This document shows positions 46,490 to 59,618 of a DNA stretch of 64,000 nt, one piece after another (positions within the stretch are counted from its first letter, which is position 1; every line of letters begins with the position of its first letter). This DNA is from Nocardia gamkensis NBRC 108242 (GTDB lineage: Bacteria; Actinomycetota; Actinomycetes; Mycobacteriales; Mycobacteriaceae), in contig NZ_BDBM01000006.1 of assembly GCF_001612985.1 (NCBI RefSeq), forward strand, positions 1 through 64,000. The letters are read 5' to 3'. The notes beneath the pieces are model-generated. The model saw nothing but the letters and a program-made list of their open reading frames with translations. It had not been told where the DNA came from and made no database searches. The position numbers and the translations under genes are program-made.

Positions 46490-48031
46490 ATGCGGGGAGA
46501 TATCACCCAGGCCCTCGTCGACACCGACGTATGGACCGATGAAATGCTGGGCAGCGCCGGGATTCCGGTGATCGACGTGCCGTTCGTGACCATCGGCAGC
46601 GGAATCGGATCGTTCGTCACCTACGACACGCTCCGGATCTTCGGCGTGCCCGCCGAGGCGATGGCGGTGCTCGGCCCGCAGGAGCACCCCTGGGCCTCCT
46701 ACGAGTACCTGACCCGGGTCTCGCAGATCCCGCGCGGCGAGCGCCTGCGCAGCGACTCGGCCTCGATGCCGGACAATATGTGGGGCTTCCCCTCGTACGC
46801 GGTGCGGGAGGCCGTCGCGGACAAGTCGATCAAACCGCTGTGGAACGTCTTCGTCGAGCCCATCTTCGCCAACTACTACACCCCGCGCGCGGGCCAGGCG
46901 TTCGCCGCCATGGAGCGGGAGTTCCACCGCATCGGCTATGCCCGGTCCCTGCATCGCGGCCAGGTACGCATGGTGCGCAAGCGCCAGGGCGGCGGATACT
47001 TCACCATCCTCACCCCGCCGGCGGGTACGGCGCCGACCAAGCGGGTCGCCTTCCGCAGCACGTATGTCCATGTGGCGGTGGGGTATCCGGGTCTGAAGCT
47101 GCTGCCGGACCTGCAGGAGTATCGCGAGACCCACCGTGACCCGACACGGGTGGTCAACGCCTACGAGCCGCACGAGCACGTCTACCAGGCGTTGCAGCGG
47201 CGGCCCGGTACCGTGCTGATCCGCGGCAGCGGGATCGTGGCCAGCCGCGTCCTGCAACGGCTCATCGACGACCGCGACAAGTACCGGCTCGACACCCGTA
47301 TCCTGCATCTGTTCCGCACGTATGTCGCCGGCCCGCACGGCAAGAACATCTTCAGCAGGCGCAAGGGCGGCGACGGATGGGCCTATCAGGGGTTCAACTA
47401 CCCGAAGTCGGTGTGGGGCGGTCAGTTGAAGCAGAAAGTGCGCAACCTGCAAGGTGAGGAACGGGCGCGGGCGTACAAGGAGATCTCCGGCACCAACACC
47501 CCGATCCGGGACAACTGGCAGGAACAGTTGCGCCGGGGCCGCAGGGAGGGGTGGTATCAGGTGATGGCGGGCACGATGCGGGCTCCGCGCCCCGCCGGGG
47601 GACGCCAAGGCGTGGTCGCGACGATTCTTCCGGACGCCACTGCGCCGCTGCCGTTTCCGCCGCCGACGCAACCGTTCGACACGACCGTCGACTACATCGT
47701 CGACTGCACCGGGCTGGAAGCCGACATCCGCGAGCACCGTCTGCTGGCCGACCTGCTCGACCACGCCGGTGCCGGGCGCAATCCGCTGGGCAGGCTCGAC
47801 GTGGACACCTCGTTCGAGCTGATCGGCACCCGCAGCGGCACCGGGCGGATGTACGCCTCCGGCAGCGCCACGCTGGGCGGGCCGTTCGCCGGTGTGGACA
47901 CTTTCCTGGGGCTGCAGATCGCCGCGCAGGAGATCGCCGACGATCTGGCCGCGGTCGGGTTCTGCCGCAGGATGGGTCCGCTGCGCTCGACGCGGCAATG
48001 GTGGCTGTGGGTTACGAACGAGAAGATCTGA
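46490..48031 (+). CDS. Two-Rossmann flavoprotein-like protein
   Basis: A 513-residue protein of unknown function. An N-terminal dinucleotide motif at residues 35-40 (TIGSGIGSF) and a second at 246-250 (IRGSGIVAS) give the layout of FAD/NAD(P)-dependent monooxygenases such as the N-hydroxylating group. A late segment YIVDCTGLEADIREH has the (V/I)xxCTG pattern of that fold. The exact FAD signature is not strong (GSGIG, not GxGxxG). It starts the three-gene module and is four bases from the membrane gene. Catalysis is inference. Confidence 0.75.
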   Translation: MRGDITQALVDTDVWTDEMLGSAGIPVIDVPFVTIGSGIGSFVTYDTLRIFGVPAEAMAVLGPQEHPWASYEYLTRVSQIPRGERLRSDSASMPDNMWGFPSYAVREAVADKSIKPLWNVFVEPIFANYYTPRAGQAFAAMEREFHRIGYARSLHRGQVRMVRKRQGGGYFTILTPPAGTAPTKRVAFRSTYVHVAVGYPGLKLLPDLQEYRETHRDPTRVVNAYEPHEHVYQALQRRPGTVLIRGSGIVASRVLQRLIDDRDKYRLDTRILHLFRTYVAGPHGKNIFSRRKGGDGWAYQGFNYPKSVWGGQLKQKVRNLQGEERARAYKEISGTNTPIRDNWQEQLRRGRREGWYQVMAGTMRAPRPAGGRQGVVATILPDATAPLPFPPPTQPFDTTVDYIVDCTGLEADIREHRLLADLLDHAGAGRNPLGRLDVDTSFELIGTRSGTGRMYASGSATLGGPFAGVDTFLGLQIAAQEIADDLAAVGFCRRMGPLRSTRQWWLWVTNEKI

Positions 48032-48035
48032 GCAC

Positions 48036-48479
48036 ATGCTTCCTACCTTGAACGGGCGAATCCAGACCCGTCTTCTCGCGCTGAGCGTGATCGGCTTCGT
48101 CGTCGCGCTGATCATCACCCCGTTTCTGCCGACCGGCTCGTCGAGCATCGGTCAGGCGTACCGGGTGACGTTGTCGGTCCTGCTGGCTACCGTTCTGGTC
48201 GGTGTGCTCTGGGAATTGCTCTACCATTTCCTGCAGCAGTTCCGCTGGGAGAAGGACTGGCCGACTCTGTTCGGTCTGGTCACCCTCGTCAACGAGGGGG
48301 CGCTGATGTGGGTCCTCGTGCGCCACACCACGGTGGTGCTGCCCGAACATCTACGTCCCTCGCCCGCGGCGTTCGGCATTCAATTCGTTCTCACGTGGAT
48401 CGTCTTCTGGCTCATCGTGAACGGGCCGATGCGGGTGGTGTTCCACCGGTGGCGGTTCCAGGGCGGCCGGTTCCTGTGA
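48036..48479 (+). CDS. Four-helix membrane protein of the FHA module
   Basis: A 147-residue integral membrane protein with about four hydrophobic segments (LLALSVIGFVVALIITPFL, VTLSVLLATVLVGVLWELLY, LVTLVNEGALMWVLV, FVLTWIVFWLIVNGPM). The C-terminal PMRVVFHRWRFQGGRFL is basic. Its TGA overlaps the FHA gene start (GTGA), so the two are translationally coupled. No known family; it may anchor the FHA protein at the membrane. Confidence 0.8.
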   Translation: MLPTLNGRIQTRLLALSVIGFVVALIITPFLPTGSSSIGQAYRVTLSVLLATVLVGVLWELLYHFLQQFRWEKDWPTLFGLVTLVNEGALMWVLVRHTTVVLPEHLRPSPAAFGIQFVLTWIVFWLIVNGPMRVVFHRWRFQGGRFL

Positions 48480-50059
48480 GCGCGCAGATCGAGGTGCTGC
48501 CCGGCGCCCATCTGGTGGCGAGTGCGAGCGGCGTGGTCGTGGTCGTCGCGCACCGGGGCGACAGCGCCGTGACGGCGGAGACGATGGCGGCCCGGACGAT
48601 GACGGCGCTGCTGGACATCGTGCGTGAAGCTGTCGCGCGCGACCGGCGCCGCAGCGGGCGCGCGGTGGCGCGGCTGGCCACGACGTGGCTGATGAGCCTG
48701 TCCAACGGTGAGGAGGACGAGGTCGAATTCGGGGTGATCACGCCGGTGGACGACGGCCTCGCGGTGTTCCTGCACGGTGGGGTCACCGCGGTGCTCGCCG
48801 GTCCCGGCCACCCGGAGGTGCTGCGCGGCCGGGACGCCGGATTCACCGTCGACCGCATGGTGACTCCCGCCCCCGTCGGCGGCGCGGGATTGTTCGTGGA
48901 CGAGGCGGGCTGGGTCGCGGAGGCCCTGCCGGGGCGCGGGATCTTCGCGCTCGGCGAGGGGACCGCCCCGGGGTCGGGTGCGGTGCGGTGGCCGGGTGCG
49001 CTGCCCGGCGCGATCGACGGCGAACCGGAGAACCGGGGCGTCACCGAGTCCATGCGGCCATCCCGATCGGCGCACGAGCCGCCAGCGGCTACATCGGCAC
49101 GGGAGCCCGGCCCCGCACCCGGGCGAACGGCGGCTCCGCAGCAATTCGAAGGACGCGCAGCGGCCGAACCGCCTGTCGTCCCGGAGCCGCCCTCGGTCGC
49201 GGCGGCGCCGCGACCCCACCCTGCCACGGGGCCGCAGCTCGCGCAGCAACCGCATCGTCCCGCGACGCAGCCGGGTTCCGAGCAGGTGTCCGGAGCAGCG
49301 CCACGGCGGGCGCCGAGCCTGCGCAAAGGCGAGGAATCCAACGACACCGCAACGGAAGTCGATCTCCAGGCGGCGTCGCGGCGGGCCATGCCACGCGAAG
49401 GCAGGACACCTCCGGTCGCGCAGCCGGTACCGCCGGGTTCCGAGCAGGGTCCGGCGCGGCCCGCCCATCGCACCGATCGGGAATACGCGATCGCCAACGA
49501 CGCGAATGTCGCGGAGACGATGGTGCCCTCCTCCGAGGTCGTCGCGGACGCGCTCGGCTCGACCGGCTCGAACCCGCTGGGACACCGGGTGATCGTGCAC
49601 GGCTTCCAGTGCGCCCGGCATCATCACAACGATCCGCGAGTGTCGTTCTGCGCGGTGTGCGGCATCCGGATGGATCAGCTCACCTGCGTGCTCAGCGAAG
49701 GGGTGCGCCCGCCGCTGGGGGTGCTGCTACTCGACGACGGCACGTCGTTCGTGCTGGACAACGACTGCGTTCTCGGTCGCGAGCCGGAGTATTCGGAGGC
49801 GGTCGCGCGTGGCGCGCGTCCGATACGGCTGGAGGACAGCTCCGGCGGGATGTCGCGAGCACACGCGGAGATCCGCCTCGTCGACTGGGACGTCACGGTC
49901 GTGGACGGCGGTTCCACCAACGGCACCCACATTCGTCATCCCGGACGTCAGGATTGGGTCCGGGCGGCCCCTGGCCTGCCGATAACCCTCGCCCCGGGCG
50001 CCCAGATCCAACTGGGCGGACGCGTCCTGACCTTCGACTCCCAGCACGGCCAGCTGTAA
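48476..50059 (+). CDS. FHA-domain protein with zinc-ribbon-like motif
   Basis: A 527-residue protein. Residues 1-190 are a folded domain of unknown type with some PP2C-like flavour (VVVVVAHRGDSAVTAETMA); about 190-370 is Pro/Ala/Arg-rich and disordered. A Cys/His motif FQCARHHHNDPRVSFCAVCG (around 390) could bind zinc. Residues 415-527 are an FHA domain with Gly-Arg (VLGREPE), the Ser-Arg-Ala-His binding loop (GGMSRAHAEIRLVD) and GSTNGTHI. FHA domains bind phosphothreonine peptides, so a Ser/Thr kinase elsewhere probably feeds into it. GTG 48476 overlaps the membrane gene stop. Confidence 0.85.
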   Translation: MSAQIEVLPGAHLVASASGVVVVVAHRGDSAVTAETMAARTMTALLDIVREAVARDRRRSGRAVARLATTWLMSLSNGEEDEVEFGVITPVDDGLAVFLHGGVTAVLAGPGHPEVLRGRDAGFTVDRMVTPAPVGGAGLFVDEAGWVAEALPGRGIFALGEGTAPGSGAVRWPGALPGAIDGEPENRGVTESMRPSRSAHEPPAATSAREPGPAPGRTAAPQQFEGRAAAEPPVVPEPPSVAAAPRPHPATGPQLAQQPHRPATQPGSEQVSGAAPRRAPSLRKGEESNDTATEVDLQAASRRAMPREGRTPPVAQPVPPGSEQGPARPAHRTDREYAIANDANVAETMVPSSEVVADALGSTGSNPLGHRVIVHGFQCARHHHNDPRVSFCAVCGIRMDQLTCVLSEGVRPPLGVLLLDDGTSFVLDNDCVLGREPEYSEAVARGARPIRLEDSSGGMSRAHAEIRLVDWDVTVVDGGSTNGTHIRHPGRQDWVRAAPGLPITLAPGAQIQLGGRVLTFDSQHGQL

Positions 50060-50106
50060 CCGCGGGCCGCAGCACCGATCGGCGCGGTCCGCGGCGGCGG
50101 CTGTGG

Positions 50107-53488
<3,382 letters not shown>

Positions 53489-53509
53489 CCATCCCGGAAG
53501 GACAAACCG

Positions 53510-53932
53510 ATGTATCTACGGCACGGAACGTTCTGCTACCTGCCGCCGCTGACCGATGAGCAGATCGCCGCCCAGGTGCGCTACGCGCTGCTCAACAGCT
53601 GGCCGGTATCCATCGAATACACCGACGATCCGCATCCACGCAACGCCTACTGGGAGATGTGGGGACTGCCGCTGTTCGACCTGGACGAGCCCGACGGTGT
53701 CTTGGCCGAGATCAACGCCTGCCGAGCCACTTTCCCGCGGCATTACGTGCGGGTGCTGGCCTACGACGCCCGCTACACCAGGCAGACGACAGCACTGAGT
53801 TTCCTGGTGCAGCGGCCGCCCGACGAGCCCGGCTTCGTGCTGACCCGCACCGAGGGACCGGACCGCAGGCAGACCTACGGCCTGCACTCGTATGCCACGA
53901 CCGTCCGCCCGGGAGACCGGTATGGCGGCTGA
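53510..53932 (+). CDS. cbbS: RuBisCO small subunit
   Basis: A 140-residue small subunit that completes the L8S8 enzyme. The start [20 protein letters not shown] and the region [20 protein letters not shown] are characteristic. The C-terminal extension (residues about 110-140) is a red-type feature that lines the central pore. AAGGA lies nine bases before the ATG. Its end overlaps the cbbX start by 11 bases. Confidence 0.95.
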   Translation: MYLRHGTFCYLPPLTDEQIAAQVRYALLNSWPVSIEYTDDPHPRNAYWEMWGLPLFDLDEPDGVLAEINACRATFPRHYVRVLAYDARYTRQTTALSFLVQRPPDEPGFVLTRTEGPDRRQTYGLHSYATTVRPGDRYGG

Positions 53933-54926
53933 GCCCAACGGCTCGGGATTCCGTCTGCACCGGCCGGGGACCGACCTCCCCGGCGCGGTGCGGACGGCGC
54001 CCGCCGAAACGGAGGCGCCGGAGATCCTGGGCGAGGACGCGGTGCTGGATCTGGCGGCCGACATCGCAGGCCACGACGTCGAGGAGACGCTGCGCAGACT
54101 GGACGCGGAACTGATCGGCCTGGCCCCGGTGAAGCGGCGGGTGCGCGAGATCGCGGCGCTGCTGCTGATCGACCGCGCGCGGCAGCGATTCGGGCTGACT
54201 TCGTCGCGGCCGACCATGCACATGAGCTTCACCGGCGGACCGGGCACGGGCAAGACGACGGTGGCATTGCGGATGGCGCAGATGCTGCACGCGCTCGGCT
54301 ACATCCGCAAACCCAAGGTGCACACCGTCACTCGTGACGACCTGGTGGGCCAGTTCATCGGGCACACGGCCCCCAAGACGAAGGAGGCGCTGGCCAAGGC
54401 GGCGGGCGGCGTGCTGTTCATCGATGAGGCCTACTACCTGTTCCGGCCGGAGAACGAACGCGACTACGGGCAGGAGGTGATCGAGATCCTGTTGCAGGAG
54501 ATGGAGAACGAGCGCGCCAGCCTGGTGGTGATCTTCGCGGGATACCCGGACCGGATGGACCGCTTCTTCTCCGCCAACCCCGGTCTGTCCTCGCGGGTGG
54601 CCCACCACTTGGAGTTCGCCGACTACACCCATGCCGAGCTGCTGGACATCGCCGGACTCATGGTGGCCGCCGAGAACTTCCATTTCGACGACGCGGCGCG
54701 CAGCGCGTTCGGGGAGTACCTGGAACGCCGGATGGCCCGTCCGCGCTTCTCCAACGCGCGCAGCGTCCGCAACGCGCTGGACCGCTGCCGGTTGCGGCAG
54801 GCCAAGCGGCTCGTCGAGCTGCGCAGACCACTGACCAAGACCGATTTGATCACGCTCACCGATCAGGATGTGTACGGCAGCAGCGTGTTCACCGACCCCG
54901 GGCCCGCCGCACGAGCCCCCCGGTGA
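53922..54926 (+). CDS. cbbX: Red-type RuBisCO activase CbbX
   Basis: A 334-residue AAA+ protein. Walker A is GGPGTGKT at 105-112 and Walker B VLFIDEA with Asp168-Glu169; sensor and arginine-finger regions follow ([18 protein letters not shown]). Red-type CbbX hexamers pull on the RuBisCO large-subunit C-terminus to free inhibitory sugar phosphates. The first 50 residues are a variable extension. The ATG at 53922 lies within the cbbS end. Confidence 0.95.
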   Translation: MAAEPNGSGFRLHRPGTDLPGAVRTAPAETEAPEILGEDAVLDLAADIAGHDVEETLRRLDAELIGLAPVKRRVREIAALLLIDRARQRFGLTSSRPTMHMSFTGGPGTGKTTVALRMAQMLHALGYIRKPKVHTVTRDDLVGQFIGHTAPKTKEALAKAAGGVLFIDEAYYLFRPENERDYGQEVIEILLQEMENERASLVVIFAGYPDRMDRFFSANPGLSSRVAHHLEFADYTHAELLDIAGLMVAAENFHFDDAARSAFGEYLERRMARPRFSNARSVRNALDRCRLRQAKRLVELRRPLTKTDLITLTDQDVYGSSVFTDPGPAARAPR

Positions 54927-54941
54927 CGAGATCGAGGCGCT

Positions 54942-56030
54942 ATGCCAGAAGGACTGAAGACCCTCACCCGCTACACCATCGAGCAGGAGCATCGGCATCC
55001 CGGCTCGTCCGGTGAGTTCTCCGCCCTGGTGAACGTGATCGCGACCGCGACGAAGATCGTCGCCAATCAGGTCACCCGCGGCGCGATCGTCGGATCACTC
55101 GGCCCCTCGGGGCCGGACAATCCCCCGCTGACGGTGCACCGCGAACCGGACGCGATCGCCAACGACATCATGGTCGCCGAAACCCAGTGGACCGGCCATC
55201 TTTCGGCGTTGCTCTCCGAACAGATCAGCGAGATCCATCCGGTGCCCGCCACGCATCGGCGCGGGAAATACCTGCTCGCGTTCGATCCCTTGGACGGTTC
55301 GTCGAACATCGACGTGAACCTTCCGGTGGGCACGATCTTCAGCGTGCTGCGCGCGCCCGTGCGGGACACGGGGTCGCAGGACGGTCCGGCCGCGGAGGAC
55401 TTCCTGCAGTCCGGTGTCGAGCAGGTGTGCGCGGGGTTCACGCTGTACGGGCCCGCGACCATGCTGGTGCTGACCACCGGCAGCGGCGTGGACGGGTTCA
55501 CCCTGGATCGGGAGATCGGCGCGTTCGTGCTGACCCACCCGCGGATGCGCATTCCCGAGGACACGTCCGGTTTCGCGATCAACGCGGCCAACGAGCGCTT
55601 CTGGGAGCGACCCGTGCGCCGCTACGTGCACGAGTGCCTGGACGGTGTGGACGGGCCACGCGAGCGGGATTTCAACATGCGCTGGGTGGCATCGCTGGTC
55701 GCCGACACCTTCCACATCCTCACGCGGGGCGGGGTGTACCTGTATCCGCGCGACACCCGCCCGCCCGCGCGTCCGGGGCGGGTGGCATTGCTCTACGGCG
55801 CGAACCCGATCGCGTTCATCGTCGAACAGGCCGGCGGCGCGGCGACCACCGGCAGCGAGCGGGTGCTGGAAGTGCTGCCCGGGGATGTCCACCAGCGGGT
55901 ACCGCTGATCTTCGGCTCCCGCAACGAAGTGGAGCGCATCGAGCGGTATCACCGTGAACCCGACGAGGGGCCCAGCTTCGACAGTTCGCTGTTCGGCAGG
56001 CGGTCGCTGTTTCGTCCGGCCCAGCGCTGA
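54942..56030 (+). CDS. cbbF: Class I fructose-1,6-bisphosphatase
   Basis: A 362-residue class I FBPase, which also acts on sedoheptulose-1,7-bisphosphate in some autotrophs. The metal-binding signature is at residues 110-126 (YLLAFDPLDGSSNIDVN, Asp115 and Asp118). The substrate region includes LLYGANPIAFIVEQAGG. Actinobacteria usually rely on a class II (GlpX) enzyme for gluconeogenesis, so this copy likely serves the Calvin cycle. It lies 15 bases after cbbX and 11 before the kinase gene. Confidence 0.94.
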   Translation: MPEGLKTLTRYTIEQEHRHPGSSGEFSALVNVIATATKIVANQVTRGAIVGSLGPSGPDNPPLTVHREPDAIANDIMVAETQWTGHLSALLSEQISEIHPVPATHRRGKYLLAFDPLDGSSNIDVNLPVGTIFSVLRAPVRDTGSQDGPAAEDFLQSGVEQVCAGFTLYGPATMLVLTTGSGVDGFTLDREIGAFVLTHPRMRIPEDTSGFAINAANERFWERPVRRYVHECLDGVDGPRERDFNMRWVASLVADTFHILTRGGVYLYPRDTRPPARPGRVALLYGANPIAFIVEQAGGAATTGSERVLEVLPGDVHQRVPLIFGSRNEVERIERYHREPDEGPSFDSSLFGRRSLFRPAQR

Positions 56031-56041
56031 AGAGGAGAACC

Positions 56042-56920
56042 ATGTCGGTCAAGCACCCGGTCGTCGCGATCACCGGATCCTCCGGGGCGGGGACCTCCAG
56101 CGTGACCCGGACCTTCCAGGAGATCTTCCGCCGCGAGGGGATCACCGCGGCCGTTGTCGAGGGCGACGCGTTCCACCGCTACGACCGCAACGAGATGAAA
56201 TTGGCCATGGCCGAGGCCGAGCAGACCCGCAATCTGCGGTTCTCGCATTTCGGTGAGGAAGCCAACCTGCTGAAAGAACTGGAGACGCTGTTTCGTGACT
56301 ACGGCGAGACCGGCGTCGGGACCGTGCGCCGATACCTGCACGACGAGACCGAGGCCAAGCCCTACGGCCAGTCACCGGGAACCTTCACGCCGTGGGAGGA
56401 ATTGACGCCGGGCAGCGATCTGCTGTTCTACGAGGGCCTGCACGGCGCGGCGGTCACCTCCACGGTCGATGTGGCCCGGTACACCGATCTGCTGGTCGGC
56501 GTCGTGCCGATCATCAATCTGGAGTGGATTCAGAAGGTGATCCGGGACAAGACCGAGCGCGGCTACTCCAGCGAGGCCGTGATCGACACGATCCTGCGGC
56601 GGATGCCGGACTACGTCACCTACATCTGCCCGCAATTCTCCCGCACCTACGTCAACTTCCAGCGCGTGCCGACGGTGGACACGTCGAATCCGTTCATCGC
56701 GCGCACCATTCCGACGGCGGACGAGAGTTTCGTGGTGATCCGGTTCGCCGACCCGAAGGTGATCGACTTCCCTTATCTGCTGTCGATGCTGCACGACTCG
56801 TTCATGTCGCGGTCGAACTGCATCGTTGTCCCCGGCGGCAAGATGGAGCTGGCCATGCAGCTGATCTTCACGCCGCTGATCCTGCGGTTGATGGACAAGC
56901 GGCCGAAACGGGCGTACTGA
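56042..56920 (+). CDS. cbbP: Phosphoribulokinase
   Basis: A 292-residue class I (bacterial-type) phosphoribulokinase, phosphorylating ribulose-5-phosphate with ATP to make RuBP. The P-loop is GSSGAGTSS at 12-20; an RuBP-site region VVEGDAFHRYDRNEMK and the core DLLFYEGLHGAAV with its acidic residue follow. AGAGGAG precedes the ATG. With RuBisCO it completes the two reactions specific to the Calvin cycle. It is the last gene before the convergent dinB. Confidence 0.95.
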   Translation: MSVKHPVVAITGSSGAGTSSVTRTFQEIFRREGITAAVVEGDAFHRYDRNEMKLAMAEAEQTRNLRFSHFGEEANLLKELETLFRDYGETGVGTVRRYLHDETEAKPYGQSPGTFTPWEELTPGSDLLFYEGLHGAAVTSTVDVARYTDLLVGVVPIINLEWIQKVIRDKTERGYSSEAVIDTILRRMPDYVTYICPQFSRTYVNFQRVPTVDTSNPFIARTIPTADESFVVIRFADPKVIDFPYLLSMLHDSFMSRSNCIVVPGGKMELAMQLIFTPLILRLMDKRPKRAY

Positions 56921-56951
56921 GGGATGGTGCGGCCGCGGCCCGCCGTCGGCG

Positions 56952-58187
56952 TCAGTCGGGGAGGAGCGGGACCGAGAGGCCCTCGCCCCGGTGCAGGAGG
57001 GTCGCGCGAGTGACGGCGGCGGAGCCGAAGCGCTTGCGCAAGTCGTCGAGGGTCGCGTCGAGGGTGCCGGTGGCGCGGGCCTCGAAGGGCAGCGAGAGCT
57101 GGACGGTGTCGGCGTCGTCGAGATTGGTCAGTGCCAGGCCGATCAGGGTGAGGCCGCGCTCCTGGATGAGCGGCATCGCGCCGGTGAGCAGAGCGCGGGC
57201 CGCGCACAGGATCGTCTCGGTGTGGTCGGTGGCCTGGGTGAGGGTGTGGGAGCGGGTGGCCCGGGCGAAATCGTCGAAACGCAGCCGCAGCACCACCGTT
57301 CGGCACACCCGGTCGGCGGCGCGCAGCCGCCTGCCCAGCCGGTCGGTGAGCCCGTGCAGGTAGGCCTCGATCTCGTCGGGTGGACGGCGCTTGCGCCCGA
57401 GGGCGCGCTGGGCGCCGATCGAACGCCGCCGCCTGCCGGTCTCGACGCGACGCGGATCCCGCGCCCAGGACAGGGCATAGAGGTGGCGGGCGGCGGCGGG
57501 ACCGAGTATCGCCCGCAGCGGGCGCTCGCCGTGTTCGGCCAGCTGACCCACGCGGGTGATGCCGTGCTCGTGCAACGTGCGCGCGGTGACGTCGCCGACA
57601 CCCCAGAGTCTCTCCACCGGCAGCGGATGCAGGAACTCCAGTTCGCCGTCCGGTGGGACCAGCCGCAATCCGTCGGGCTTGGCGACGGCGCTGGCCACCT
57701 TGGCGAGGAACTTGGTGCGGGCGATGCCCACCGAGATGGGCAAGCCGACCAGGTCGCGGACTTGCGCGCGCAGCCGCGTCGCGATGGCGACCGGCTCGCC
57801 CGCGATCCGGCGCAGGCCGCCGACGTCGAGAAAGGCCTCGTCGATGGAGATGCCCTCCACCACGGGCGTGGTGTCGCGAAAGATCTCGAAGACGGCCTTG
57901 CTCGCCTCGGCGTAGGCCGACATCCGCGGCGGCACCACGATCGCGTGCGGGCACAACCGGCGCGCCTGCCCGCCGTTCATCGGGGTGCGCACCCCGAACG
58001 CCTTCGCCTCATAGCTCGCCGCCAGGACCACGCCGCCGCCGACGATCACCGGCTTGCCGCGCAGCCGCGGGTCGTCCCGCTGCTCGACCGAGGCGTAGAA
58101 CGAGTCGAGGTCGGCATGCAGGATCGATGCCTCCGGCCGCGCGAGTATCCGGGGTCTGCGGGGGACGGACGCATCGGACACGAACAT
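56952..58187 (-). CDS. dinB: DNA polymerase IV (Y family)
   Basis: A 411-residue Y-family translesion polymerase. Catalytic carboxylates: Asp26 (LHADLDSFYASVE) and Asp116-Glu117 (SIDEAFLDV). The thumb has a GVGDVTARTLHEHGI helix-hairpin-helix and the little finger covers the rest; a C-terminal beta-clamp-like motif VQLSLPF is present. ATG 58187 sits within a LexA-type palindrome. The open frame above it to 58340 is unlike the family. Expression is very likely SOS-controlled. Confidence 0.95.
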   Translation of the reverse strand: MFVSDASVPRRPRILARPEASILHADLDSFYASVEQRDDPRLRGKPVIVGGGVVLAASYEAKAFGVRTPMNGGQARRLCPHAIVVPPRMSAYAEASKAVFEIFRDTTPVVEGISIDEAFLDVGGLRRIAGEPVAIATRLRAQVRDLVGLPISVGIARTKFLAKVASAVAKPDGLRLVPPDGELEFLHPLPVERLWGVGDVTARTLHEHGITRVGQLAEHGERPLRAILGPAAARHLYALSWARDPRRVETGRRRRSIGAQRALGRKRRPPDEIEAYLHGLTDRLGRRLRAADRVCRTVVLRLRFDDFARATRSHTLTQATDHTETILCAARALLTGAMPLIQERGLTLIGLALTNLDDADTVQLSLPFEARATGTLDATLDDLRKRFGSAAVTRATLLHRGEGLSVPLLPD

Positions 58188-58194
58188 ATGTTCG
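58181..58194. promoter_or_regulatory. LexA-type SOS box over the dinB start
   Basis: CGAACATATGTTCG is a perfect 14-base palindrome matching the actinobacterial SOS consensus GAAC-N4-GTTC. It covers the dinB start codon (ATG within ATATG on the minus strand). Binding there would block initiation, and suggests a leaderless or very short 5' end. Confidence 0.85.
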
Positions 58195-58287
58195 CATAAG
58201 CGTCCGTCTGGCGTGTCGAACTCCCCGGGCTGTTCGGAATAGCCGCCGAGACGCCCGCGAGCCGGCGTCAGAGGTCGGGGCGAAGGC

Positions 58288-59505
58288 CTACCAGTACTGA
58301 TGCCGCTTTCCGTCGGTGTCGGCGATGAAGATGACCGCATCGGCGCCGTCCAAGTCCGGCGGGGTCAGCGGAATATGGCCGGGCACGAAAGGTGCGCTCG
58401 TGCTGATCGACGGAGCGAGCGCGGCGCGCAGGGCCTGGGCCGGGAACAGGGCACGGCGGGAGGTCGCCTCGGCCAATACGCGCTGGAGGGTGCCCGGCTC
58501 ACTGTCGGGACTGGCGTCGGTTGCCACGAACACGTAGCGCTCGCCGAGGGTGAGTTCGGCGAGCGCGCCGGCGCTGCCCCAGTTCGCCTCGTCCCGGCCG
58601 ATCGGCGTGTGGGACTGCACGCGCTGCAAGTGCGCGTTGTGCGCGAATACCAGGCTCGGTCCGCGTCGCTGCTCCTGCGCGACGATCGCGAGCAGGTTCT
58701 CGGCCATCATCTCGGCGCGCACGCTGAGCAGGGTCGCGATGCGATCGGGTGCGGAACCGGCCATGGCCGCGTGATAGCGCAGCAGGCCTTGGGCGGTGCG
58801 CGCGTGCGCGACGGCGTGGTCGTAGCCGGTCGGGTCGGCGCGACGCAGGCCGGGTGCCGCGCGGTGCAGCGCGCAGGCGAGATCGTCCGCGACGACGCGC
58901 AGGGCACGAGCGCGGTCCGAGTCTCCGATGGACGCAGCCGGGTCGTACATGGCCGCCTGGTTCGTCCAGTCCGCGTCCTCGCCGAGCAGTGCGTCGAGGT
59001 CGCGGATCGACCCGGGCCGCAGCGCCGCGGGCAGATAGTCGGTGACCGAGAACAGTGCACGTCGCGGACTCGGCGCGCCGGAGTGCTCCACCGGAGCGTC
59101 GAAGCCGTGGAAGCGAACCCGGTCCGACGGCGCGCGGGTGGCGTTGTGTGTGCGGAGCCATTCGACGAGTTCGCAGTTGCCCGGCACCGCGCCGAACCCG
59201 TGGCTGAACCCGGTCGCGAGCACCGTGTCGATGTCCGCGGTTGCCCCCGCCACGTAGTCGTCGACAACCGACGCGGCGAAGACATCGGTCTCCAGCACGA
59301 TCGACCGGTACCCCCGTTCGACCAGGTGACAGAGGATCTCGTTGCGTAACAACGGGAACGCCTCGACCCCGTGCGTCGGCTCACCGAGGGCCAGCAGGGC
59401 CGTCGGCTCGGTCCGCGCCTCGAGCAGTTCGTCGAGGGCACGGCCCAGGCTTGCCGGGTCGTCGAGTTGGCGGCCGACGGCATGCAGTGCTGCGGCAGTG
59501 GACAT
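58288..59505 (-). CDS. Erythromycin esterase-like protein
   Basis: A 405-residue member of the erythromycin esterase-like superfamily. Conserved core: LLALGEPTHGVEAF with Glu42 and His45, then SIVLETDVFA with Glu72, and AHNAHLQR. Family members include macrolide esterases EreA/EreB and many proteins of unknown substrate, so drug inactivation should not be assumed. The start ATG 59505 has AAGGGG upstream. It is divergent from a tandem MerR regulator, which likely controls it. Confidence 0.9.
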   Translation of the reverse strand: MSTAAALHAVGRQLDDPASLGRALDELLEARTEPTALLALGEPTHGVEAFPLLRNEILCHLVERGYRSIVLETDVFAASVVDDYVAGATADIDTVLATGFSHGFGAVPGNCELVEWLRTHNATRAPSDRVRFHGFDAPVEHSGAPSPRRALFSVTDYLPAALRPGSIRDLDALLGEDADWTNQAAMYDPAASIGDSDRARALRVVADDLACALHRAAPGLRRADPTGYDHAVAHARTAQGLLRYHAAMAGSAPDRIATLLSVRAEMMAENLLAIVAQEQRRGPSLVFAHNAHLQRVQSHTPIGRDEANWGSAGALAELTLGERYVFVATDASPDSEPGTLQRVLAEATSRRALFPAQALRAALAPSISTSAPFVPGHIPLTPPDLDGADAVIFIADTDGKRHQYW

Positions 59506-59618
59506 GAGCACCCCTTTCCAGAAGGAACTGCCCTCGACAGTATCGTTGAACATTCGGATGAAACTTTCGCGACTGATCCCTGGTATTCAGGAATCGAAGC
59601 CTCAATCGGAGGTGTGAG

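Noticed and set aside
58288..59505. A firm macrolide-resistance call
   Set aside because: The erythromycin esterase superfamily is broad and most members have unknown substrates; no resistance context is present.
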